Source: CAYGZA01 sp964354135 (lineage in GTDB: Bacteria > Planctomycetota > Planctomycetia > Pirellulales > Thermoguttaceae). From it: 21,840 nucleotides of DNA. The stretch lies in assembly GCA_964354135.1 (NCBI GenBank), contig CAYGZA010000071.1, positions 1-21,840 of the forward strand, read 5' to 3'. Shown here piece after piece: positions 12,637 through 20,082 of the stretch (position 1 is the first letter of the stretch; each line of letters opens with the position of its first letter). Position numbers and translations under genes: made by a program. The notes under the pieces were generated by a model. It searched no databases and was not told where the DNA came from. It saw only the letters and a program-made list of their open reading frames with translations.

Positions 12637-14001
12637 ATGAATCCGACGCAACTTGACGCCGTTAGGAGCCGCGGCGCCCGCCGGGAGGCGTTCACCCTCG
12701 GATTGTTCTTCGGGGCGATGTACTTCATTCAGGGGATCGGCGAGCCGACCGAAGGCCTCGTCGCTCAGCCCGTCCAGTCCATGCTGAAGTCCTGGGGGTG
12801 CGACGCCGCCGAGATCGGCGCGTTCGTGGCGATCCTGTCGCTGCCGTGGATGGTCAAACCGGTCTACGGCCTGCTGACCGATTTCGTTCCCGTGGCGGGC
12901 TACCGGCGGAAGAGCTATCTGCTCTTGGTGAGCGGCGCTTCCGTCGTGGGGTTTTCGCTCCTCTACGTGCTCCTGTCCGTCCACGCGCTTCCCGAAGGCG
13001 CCGTCGCGGCGCTTCTGTTGCTGCTCTTGCTGCCGAACCTCGGCGTTGCGTTCTCCGACGTCGTGGTCGACGCCCTCATGGTCGAGAAAGGCCAGCCCCG
13101 CGGACTCACCGGGCGGCTTCAGTCGATCCAATGGGCGGCGATGTACGCGGCGGCCGTCGTCCTCGGAGTGCTCGGCGGATACCTCACCGAGCACGGCCAG
13201 CAGGACCTGGCATTCTTGATCTGCGCCGTCGTGGCTTCCATGAGTCTCCTGCTGACGTGGATCTTCGTCGACGAGCGGCGCACCCGGGCGTCCCGCGCGG
13301 GGCTCAAGGCGGCAGCCGGCTCGCTCTGGAAGGCCTGCCGCAGTCCGGCGGTCCTGGCGGTGGGCGGCTTCCTGTTCCTCTGGAACTTCAATCCCTTCTA
13401 CTTCTCGGCGCTCTACGTCCACATGACCGGCAAGGAAGGGCTGGGGTTCGACGAGCAGTTCTACGGGAACACGAAGTCGCTCCAGGCCGTGGCCGCGATC
13501 GTCGCCAGCGTGAGTTACGGACTGTATTGCCGGCGCGTCCGGTTTCGGCTGCTGGTTCACCTGTCGATTGTGGCCGGCATCGTCGCCACGGTCGCGTACT
13601 GGGGGCTCTTGGACAGGACCTCGGCGGTCTGCGTGATCGTGGTCGCCGGATTCACGTACATGACGGGGACCCTGATTCAGCTCGACCTGGCGGCCCGGGT
13701 CTGCCCGCCGGAAGCGGCGGGAACCGTCTTCGCCTTGCTGATGTCGCTTGTGAACCTGAGCGACTCGCTTGCCACCGCGGTGGGCGGCTACGTCTACGAT
13801 CGGGGAGCGGCCCTGTGGGGCAACCAGGCGGCGTTCAACGTCTTGGTGGCATTGGGGGCCCTGGCGACCGCAGGCTGTTGGATCCTGGTGCCGGTCCTCA
13901 ACCGTTATCATGCCGGCTGGGTTGCCGGGCAGGAGGTAGCCGGCCGAACGGCTGAAAACGCCCTGCGGCCTGGGAATGTCCGGCCGGATCGGCTAGAATG
14001 A
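12637..14001 (+). CDS. MFS transporter of the BT1 / folate-biopterin type (454 aa)
   Basis: An inner-membrane secondary transporter with about 12 hydrophobic segments. The diagnostic part is PWMVKPVYGLLTDFVPVAGY at residues 70-89, followed by RRKSYL. It resembles the conserved W-x-x-KP-x-x-G-x-x-x-D-x-x-P-x-x-GYRR block of BT1 folate/biopterin transporters, with YFIQGIGE near the first helix and SDVVVDALMVEKG at 140-152. Substrates in characterised members are folates and pteridines; substrate here is inferred from family only. The ATG at 12637 precedes the first hydrophobic helix; the ribosome-binding site is weak (GAGAG). The frame is open upstream to 12460 but that part is not membrane-like. 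It ends 45 bases before the kinase gene, so the two may share a transcript. TAGAAT at 13994-13999 could be a -10 box for the kinase, but its -35 is poor. Confidence 0.8.
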   Translation: MNPTQLDAVRSRGARREAFTLGLFFGAMYFIQGIGEPTEGLVAQPVQSMLKSWGCDAAEIGAFVAILSLPWMVKPVYGLLTDFVPVAGYRRKSYLLLVSGASVVGFSLLYVLLSVHALPEGAVAALLLLLLLPNLGVAFSDVVVDALMVEKGQPRGLTGRLQSIQWAAMYAAAVVLGVLGGYLTEHGQQDLAFLICAVVASMSLLLTWIFVDERRTRASRAGLKAAAGSLWKACRSPAVLAVGGFLFLWNFNPFYFSALYVHMTGKEGLGFDEQFYGNTKSLQAVAAIVASVSYGLYCRRVRFRLLVHLSIVAGIVATVAYWGLLDRTSAVCVIVVAGFTYMTGTLIQLDLAARVCPPEAAGTVFALLMSLVNLSDSLATAVGGYVYDRGAALWGNQAAFNVLVALGALATAGCWILVPVLNRYHAGWVAGQEVAGRTAENALRPGNVRPDRLE

Positions 14002-14046
14002 GCGTGGCTCGATATGGGCGTTCCTTGAGCGACGGAGCCCAACGAG

Positions 14047-17000
14047 ATGAGCGGGCCAAAAGACGACTCCTACCGGTCCTGGTCCACTTCGGACCTGATC
14101 CGCATCGACAAGGTGTGCGAGCGTTTCGAGGCTGCGCATAAGGCCGGGAAGCAGCCGAAGATCGCGGACTATCTCGGCGAAGTTCCGGACCAGGAGCGGG
14201 CGGCGCTGGAACGGGAACTCCTGGTGATCGAGGGGCAACTTCGCCGTCAGGAAGGAGACGGCGCAAGCGCGGCCACCCAGCCCCCGGTGCAAAGGGGCGC
14301 TCGTTCGGCGGACGGAGACAAGACGCCGCTTCCCACCGACTTCCTTGTCGAGCCGCCGCGCACCATCGGCCGGTACCGGGTCACCAGGGTCCTGGGCGAA
14401 GGGGGCTTCGGCACCGTCTACCTGGCCGAAGACGAGGAGCTGAAGCGGCCGGTGGCCGTCAAGGTGCCGCACCGCTACCTGATCGCGGACCTGGAGGGCG
14501 TCGATCTGTATCTGGCAGAGGCCCGGGCTGCGGCCCGCCTGGACCACCCCGCGATCGTGCCGGTCTACGACGCCGGGCGGACCGAGGACGGCCTCTGCTA
14601 CGTGGTCTCGAAATTCGTCGAAGGAACCGATCTGGCAAAGAGGATGGCACAGTCGCGGCCGTCCCACGGCGAATCCGTGGAGCTGACGGCGACCATTGCC
14701 GAGGCCCTGCACCATGCCCACCTGCACGGGCTGGTCCACCGCGACGTCAAGCCGGCCAACATCCTCATCGACGCCTCTGGCCGACCGCACCTGGTCGATT
14801 TCGGCCTGGCCCTGAAGGAAGAGGACCTCGGCAAGCGGGCCACCGCCGGCGGCACGCCGGTCTACATGAGTCCGGAACAAGCCCGCGGCGAGGGGCACCG
14901 CGTCGACGGCCGCTCGGACATCTTCAGCCTCGGCGTGGTCCTCTACGAAATGCTCACGGGGCGGCGCCCGTTTCGCGGCGAGGACCCGCTCCAGCTTTTC
15001 GAGCAGATCACCACGATGGAGCCCCGGCCTCTGCGGCAAGTGGACGACAGGATCCCGAAGGAGCTGGAAAGGATCTGCCTCAAAGCGATGGCAAAGCGGG
15101 TATCGGACCGCTACACGACGGGCAGGGATCTCTCCGACGACCTGCGGCACTTCCTGAAGCAGGCCCGGCAATCCGGGGAGCCCCTCCAAGCCGCCCCGGC
15201 AGTTCCTCCTGCCCAGCCGTCTTTGGCGATTCCCGCGGTATCCGCAGCCGCGATCGCCGAGCCCGAGCGGCTCCTCAGGATCGTGCCCAAGGGGCTGCGG
15301 TCGTTCGACGCCCAGGACGCCGACTTCTTCCTGGAGCTGCTTCCGGGGCCGCGGGACCGGGACGGGCTGCCGGAGTCGATCCGCTTCTGGAAGAGCCGCA
15401 TTGAGGAGACCGACGCGGACAAGACGTTTGCGGTGGGCCTGATCTACGGGCCGAGCGGGTGCGGGAAGTCGTCGCTGGTGAAGGCCGGGCTGCTGCCCCG
15501 CCTGGCCGACTCGGTGATCGCGATCTACGTCGAGGCCACTCCCAAAGAGACGGAGAGCCGCGTGCTGCGGGGACTGCGAAAGCAGTGTCCGCAACTGCCC
15601 GGGCATCTGGGCCTCAAGGAGAGCATTGCCGTCCTGCGCCGCGGGGAAGTCAAGCTGTCGGGGAAGAAGGTCCTCGTCGTCCTGGACCAGTTCGAGCAGT
15701 GGCTGCACGCGACGCGGGAGGACGAGAGCGCCGAGCTGGTCGAAGCCCTGCGCCAGTGCGACGGGGAGCGGGTCCAGTGCGTGGTGATGGTCCGGGACGA
15801 TTTCTGGATGGCGGTCAGCCGCTTCATGCAGGAGCTGGAGGTCCAGCTCGTCGAGGGGCGAAACATCGCCGCCGCCGACGTCTTCGATCTCCGCCACGCC
15901 GAAAAAGTCCTGGGGGCCTTCGGCCGGGCCTTCGGTGCGCTGCCGGATAGCGCCGCGGAGCTGACGAGGGACCAGCGGGATTTCCTCCGGCAGGCGGTCT
16001 CCGGCTTGGCGCAGGAGGGCAAGGTCGTCTGCATCCGGCTGGCGCTCTTCGCGGAAATGATGAAGGGCAAGGCATGGACGCCCGCAACGCTGAGACAGGT
16101 GGGCGGGGCCGAGGGGATCGGCGTGACGTTCCTCGAAGAGACCTTCAGCTCCCGGACCGCCAGCCCCAAGCACCGCGTCCACGAAAACGCCGCGCGGCTG
16201 GTCCTGAAGACCTTGCTCCCCGAGCACGGAACCGACATCAGGGGCCACATGCGCTCCTACCAGGAACTCCTGATCGCCTCGGGGTACGCGGATCGCCCCG
16301 AAGCTTTTGAGGAGCTGATCCGGGTGCTGGACCGCGAGCTGCGTTTGGTCACGCCCACCGCCCCGGAAGGATTGGCGGCCCAGGACAAGCCCGACGCCGC
16401 CTTGCAAGGGAAGTACTATCAGCTTACCCACGACTACCTTGTGGCTTCCCTGCGGGAGTGGTTGACCAGGAAGCAGAAGGAGACGCGGCGCGGCCGGGCC
16501 GAGCTGCGCCTGGCCGAGCGGTCGGCGCTCTGGAGCGCCAAGCCCGAGAACCGTTACCTGCCGTCCCTGTGGGAGTCGCTCGGGATCCGCCTGCTGACGA
16601 AGAGAAGGGACTGGAGCGAGCCCGAGCGCAAGATGATGCGGGTCGAGGGGAGGTATCATCTGGTTCGCGGTTTCGTGCTGACCGCGCTGTTGGCGGTGGT
16701 GGCCTGGAGGAGTTACGAATGGGACGGCAGCCGGAACGCGCAGGCGCTTGTGGAGAAACTGGTGTTTGCAGATACGGCCAACGTTTTCGAAATCGTCAAG
16801 GAGGTGTCTCGCTACCGCCGTTGGGCCGATCCGCTTCTGCAGCGGACCCTCCAGGAATACGAGGAGGGCTCAAAAGAGTGGCTGCACGCGAGCCTTGCCC
16901 TGCTGGCCTACAAGGAGAAACCGGAGGAGGAGGGACGGCAACCGGCCAAACGACTCTGGAGCCTGGTCGAAGCCGCCGGAGGGAGCGCGGATCAGGACGT

Positions 17001-18867
17001 GCGCGCGAAGGGGTTCCGAGTCGCGTGCGCGTTGGCGGCCCGGGGTTCTCTCGGCGTCGACCGCCCCAGGTGGCGGAGTTCTTCGCCCTCCGCCTCACCC
17101 GGCGGCGGCCAGGAGGGGGCAAGGACCACGTCGTCGTTTGTGGTCGGCGAGCTCATCGCCGCGATTGCGCGGAATCCCGGCCACTATCCGCCGCTCGTCC
17201 AGGCATTGCGCCCGGCAAGGGAGGAGCTGCTGGGATCGTTGTGCAGGGTGTGCCGGGACGCTGCTCGCACCGAGTCGGATCGCCTGCTGGCCGCCAACAT
17301 CCTCGTCGAGTATGCCACCGGGGACGACGGAAAATCGCTTGAAGACCCGGACGTGCTGGCCGGCGTGCTTCCCGAGGCCAACCGGGAGCAGTTTGCGGTG
17401 TTGTTCGCGAAGCTAGAGGGCCTCGGCGCTGAGGCGGCGGACAAGCTGCAGAGCGAACTCGACCGGCGGACTTCAGGGACCGCCGCAGACAAGGAGAAGC
17501 AGGCCAAGTGCCGGGCGAATCTGGCGATCGCTCTGGCGCGGCTCGGCCGACCCGAGCGGCTCCGGCAACTGTTGAAACACGGCGTGGATCCGACTGCGCG
17601 GAGCTACGCCATCCATGGGACGAGTGCCTTGGACCTCGATCCCAAGATCCTCGTCGACGAGCTCAGGAACGAAACCGACGACACGATCCGCCGGGCCTTG
17701 ATCCTCTGCCTCGGGGAGTACGACCCGGGCCGATTGGCGGCCGACGGGCGGAACGGCTTGGTCTCGTTCTTGGAGAAAGAGTACGATCGCAGCCCGGACC
17801 CCGGTATCCATAGTGCGGCGGAGTGGACACTGCGGCAGTGGAGTCGGAAGTACACGCTTCGCCCGATCGAAGACGAGCTCCGCGCGATCGACGCCAAGCT
17901 CAAGACCGGAGAACCGCAAACCGGCCGCAAGTGGTACCTCACCGGGCAGGGCCATACGATGGTCATCCTCGAGCCGCCGGGCGAGTTTTTCATGGGCTCG
18001 CCCGGCGAGGAGCCGCTCCGCGATCCGGATGAGATACTCCACCGCGTGCGGATCAACTACGCCTTTGCCGTCTCCGCCAAGGAGGTGACGGCGGAGCAGC
18101 TTCAGGCGTTTGAGGACGAAACGGAACCTCCGCTCTACGTCGACCCGTCGCAGGGGACCCTCGATCCGGACGAGCTGGAACTCCTGGCCGACGAGATGGG
18201 GCGTCGTCCTTCTCCGGACTGCCCGGCCTTTCTAGTGACTTGGTACAAGGCCGCCGAATACTGCAACTGGCTGAGCAAGAAGGAGGGGCTGCCGCAGAGC
18301 CAGTGGTGCTACGTGCCCAACCAGGAGGGCAAGTATGAGGAGGGAATGCGGCTTGCACCCGATTACCCAAGACGGGCCGGCTACCGCCTGCCGACCGAGG
18401 CGGAATGGGAGTGGTTTGCCCGGGCGAAGGCCGCGACGCCCTGGTCTTTCGGTCGTTCCCGAGAACTCTTGCCCAAATACGCATGGTACCACGAGAATGC
18501 CCAAGAGCGGGCGCACCCTGTCGGAAGCCTTAAGCCAAACGACTTCGGGCTGTTCGACGTACACGGGAACGTGGAGGAATGGTGCCAAGACGTCTTCAGG
18601 GGGGATTACACGACTGCGAAGTCGCCGGGAGCGAAAGACGGGGAAGTCATGGAGGAAGCGACCAAGAAGGAAACGCAGTTCTTCGTGCGGGGAGGCTCCT
18701 TCCACAATCCTCCCCAGTGGCTGCGTTCCGCCCGCCGCAACTGGTGGCCGGCGGACCGCGTCTTGTGCTACACGGGCTTCCGCGTGGCGCGGACGTGGCC
18801 GGCGGAGAAGCCCGGAGCGGCGGCGCGCCCCAGCGACAGGAAGGCCCCGCCCGGGCCGGTGCCGTAA
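14047..18867 (+). CDS. Membrane-linked Ser/Thr kinase fused to STAND NTPase, helical repeats and FGE-like domain (1606 aa)
   Basis: A signalling protein with five parts. Residues 1-100 are an N-terminal helical region common in planctomycete kinases. Residues 107-372 are a Hanks-type kinase with all key motifs: GEGGFG at 117-122, K139, HRDVKPAN at 231-238, DFG at 251-253 and the MSPEQA segment. Residues about 410-700 are a STAND-type NTPase, opened by KGLRSFDAQDADFF, with Walker A GPSGCGKS at 468-475 and Walker B VLVVLDQFEQW at 542-552. A short hydrophobic segment at 872-887 may cross the membrane. Residues about 900-1290 are helical, HEAT-like. Residues about 1300-1590 are an FGE-sulfatase (SUMF1) fold with RLPTEAEWEW (1447-1456), GNVEEW (1507-1512) and RGGSF ending in GFRVAR. 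The cysteine pair of true FGE enzymes is absent. The start has GGAG upstream. The kinase should be active; ligand and targets are unknown. Confidence 0.92.
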   Translation: MSGPKDDSYRSWSTSDLIRIDKVCERFEAAHKAGKQPKIADYLGEVPDQERAALERELLVIEGQLRRQEGDGASAATQPPVQRGARSADGDKTPLPTDFLVEPPRTIGRYRVTRVLGEGGFGTVYLAEDEELKRPVAVKVPHRYLIADLEGVDLYLAEARAAARLDHPAIVPVYDAGRTEDGLCYVVSKFVEGTDLAKRMAQSRPSHGESVELTATIAEALHHAHLHGLVHRDVKPANILIDASGRPHLVDFGLALKEEDLGKRATAGGTPVYMSPEQARGEGHRVDGRSDIFSLGVVLYEMLTGRRPFRGEDPLQLFEQITTMEPRPLRQVDDRIPKELERICLKAMAKRVSDRYTTGRDLSDDLRHFLKQARQSGEPLQAAPAVPPAQPSLAIPAVSAAAIAEPERLLRIVPKGLRSFDAQDADFFLELLPGPRDRDGLPESIRFWKSRIEETDADKTFAVGLIYGPSGCGKSSLVKAGLLPRLADSVIAIYVEATPKETESRVLRGLRKQCPQLPGHLGLKESIAVLRRGEVKLSGKKVLVVLDQFEQWLHATREDESAELVEALRQCDGERVQCVVMVRDDFWMAVSRFMQELEVQLVEGRNIAAADVFDLRHAEKVLGAFGRAFGALPDSAAELTRDQRDFLRQAVSGLAQEGKVVCIRLALFAEMMKGKAWTPATLRQVGGAEGIGVTFLEETFSSRTASPKHRVHENAARLVLKTLLPEHGTDIRGHMRSYQELLIASGYADRPEAFEELIRVLDRELRLVTPTAPEGLAAQDKPDAALQGKYYQLTHDYLVASLREWLTRKQKETRRGRAELRLAERSALWSAKPENRYLPSLWESLGIRLLTKRRDWSEPERKMMRVEGRYHLVRGFVLTALLAVVAWRSYEWDGSRNAQALVEKLVFADTANVFEIVKEVSRYRRWADPLLQRTLQEYEEGSKEWLHASLALLAYKEKPEEEGRQPAKRLWSLVEAAGGSADQDVRAKGFRVACALAARGSLGVDRPRWRSSSPSASPGGGQEGARTTSSFVVGELIAAIARNPGHYPPLVQALRPAREELLGSLCRVCRDAARTESDRLLAANILVEYATGDDGKSLEDPDVLAGVLPEANREQFAVLFAKLEGLGAEAADKLQSELDRRTSGTAADKEKQAKCRANLAIALARLGRPERLRQLLKHGVDPTARSYAIHGTSALDLDPKILVDELRNETDDTIRRALILCLGEYDPGRLAADGRNGLVSFLEKEYDRSPDPGIHSAAEWTLRQWSRKYTLRPIEDELRAIDAKLKTGEPQTGRKWYLTGQGHTMVILEPPGEFFMGSPGEEPLRDPDEILHRVRINYAFAVSAKEVTAEQLQAFEDETEPPLYVDPSQGTLDPDELELLADEMGRRPSPDCPAFLVTWYKAAEYCNWLSKKEGLPQSQWCYVPNQEGKYEEGMRLAPDYPRRAGYRLPTEAEWEWFARAKAATPWSFGRSRELLPKYAWYHENAQERAHPVGSLKPNDFGLFDVHGNVEEWCQDVFRGDYTTAKSPGAKDGEVMEEATKKETQFFVRGGSFHNPPQWLRSARRNWWPADRVLCYTGFRVARTWPAEKPGAAARPSDRKAPPGPVP

Positions 18868-18893
18868 CCGCCGCTATGGCGTGCGCATCAGTA

Positions 18894-18908
18894 CCGGTGG
18901 GGCACCGG
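18894..18908 (+). other. Short hairpin between kinase and adaptor genes
   Basis: CCGGTG, a 3-base GGG loop, and CACCGG form a perfect 6-bp stem in the 60-base gap before the adaptor start. It is followed by GGAAAA, not a T-run, so it is not a typical terminator. It may be an attenuator or RNA-processing signal, or chance in GC-rich DNA. Confidence 0.25.
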
Positions 18909-18927
18909 GGAAAACCGGAGAGAAGCA

Positions 18928-20082
18928 ATGAAAGGTACGATGCGGGTGCGAGCCCTGTTGACCGGCCTGGTGCCGATTCTGGCCGGGGTCCTGGTCTTGG
19001 GGGTGGTGATCGTTTGGGCGGCCGGGGGGTTTCGCACGATGATCCAGCCCGGACAAACGCCCGCTTCCGGGGGCGAAGGGCTAGCCGCTTCCGAGAAGCC
19101 GCTCGGCACGGCCGAGGTCGAGGAAGTCGTCAAACCGTACACCGAGGACGCCATCGGGACCCTCAAGGCGGCCAGCCGCACGGAGGTTTCGTCGCGGGTC
19201 CTTGCCCCGATCAACGAGATCCGCGTCCAGGCGGGGAGCCGGGTCCGCCAGGGGGACATCCTGGTGGAGCTGGACAAGGAGGCCCTGAAAAGCCAGCTCA
19301 GCCAGGCAGAGGCGGGCCTGGCGGGGGCCAAGGCCGCCCTGGCTCAGGCCGAGGCCGACTACAAGACGGCGCAGAACCTGCGGAAGCGGAATCCCGACGC
19401 GATCTCCGACCAGGAATTCGGCAGGGCCGCAAGTGCCGCGGAGGTGGCCAAGGCAAACCTGGATCGGGCCACCCGAGCGGTCGATGAGGTCCAGGTGATG
19501 TTGACCTACGCCACGATTCGGGCCCCCAGCGACGGAATGGTGATCGAGAAGCAGGCGCAAAAAGGCGACATGGCCCGCCCCGGCGTCCCCCTGCTGGCTA
19601 TGCACGATCCCGCCTCGCTCCGCTTGGAGGTGCCGGTCCGCGAGGAGCTGGCCTCCAAGATCAAGTTGGGTGACCGGCGCGACGTCAGGATCGATGCCTT
19701 GAATCTCGCGTTGCCGGCGACGGTGGACGAGATCGTCCCGCAAGCCGACCTGGCCAGCCGGTCGATTCTGGTCAAGTTGAAGCTCGCTCCCCACAAGGAC
19801 CTCGTCGATGGGATGACCGGCCGGCTGGTCATTCCCACGGGTGTGCGCCGGCACGTCTGCCTGCCGAGGGCCGCCGTCCGCAGGATCGGCGACCTCGATT
19901 TCGTCCAGGTGCTCCGGCCCGACGGGAGCACGGAGCGGCGGTTCATCAGGACCGGCCGGGAAGGAAGACAAGACCATCTGGAGGTGCTCAGCGGCCTGGA
20001 GCCCGGGGAGACGGTCGCGTTGTGGTCCGCCCCCGCGGCCCAAGCGGCTCCCGGGAAGGAGGCCGCGCCCAGCCATGAGTAG
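18928..20082 (+). CDS. RND efflux periplasmic adaptor (membrane fusion protein, 384 aa)
   Basis: Links an inner-membrane RND pump to an outer-membrane channel. Residues 10-32 form an N-terminal membrane anchor (LLTGLVPILAGVLVLGVVIV) without a lipobox. The barrel-sandwich (lipoyl-like) halves lie at about 78-116 (SSRVLAPINEIRVQAGSRVR) and 195-227 (YATIRAPSDGMVIEK). A coiled-coil hairpin at about 118-190 separates them (QAEAGLAGAKAALAQAEADY). A beta-barrel (228-300) and membrane-proximal domain follow. The length is normal for the family. The ATG at 18928 has GAGAGAAG upstream; a second ATG at 18940 is possible. The pump gene overlaps its end by 8 bases, so the two are translationally coupled. 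The third component, an outer-membrane channel, is not in the window. Confidence 0.92.
   Translation: MKGTMRVRALLTGLVPILAGVLVLGVVIVWAAGGFRTMIQPGQTPASGGEGLAASEKPLGTAEVEEVVKPYTEDAIGTLKAASRTEVSSRVLAPINEIRVQAGSRVRQGDILVELDKEALKSQLSQAEAGLAGAKAALAQAEADYKTAQNLRKRNPDAISDQEFGRAASAAEVAKANLDRATRAVDEVQVMLTYATIRAPSDGMVIEKQAQKGDMARPGVPLLAMHDPASLRLEVPVREELASKIKLGDRRDVRIDALNLALPATVDEIVPQADLASRSILVKLKLAPHKDLVDGMTGRLVIPTGVRRHVCLPRAAVRRIGDLDFVQVLRPDGSTERRFIRTGREGRQDHLEVLSGLEPGETVALWSAPAAQAAPGKEAAPSHE

Noticed and set aside
12511..16659. Minus-strand open frames 12511-13911 and 13993-16659
   Set aside because: Antisense to the MFS transporter and to the kinase/STAND region; the compositions are those of shadow frames.
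17930..18867. FGE-like domain as the target protein of a diversity-generating retroelement
   Set aside because: The C-type-lectin fold and GFRVAR ending fit such targets, but I see no reverse transcriptase, no adenine-biased repeat pair and no template repeat in the window.
18868..18927. Intrinsic terminator after the kinase gene
   Set aside because: The CCGGTG/CACCGG hairpin is followed by GGAAAA instead of a T-run.
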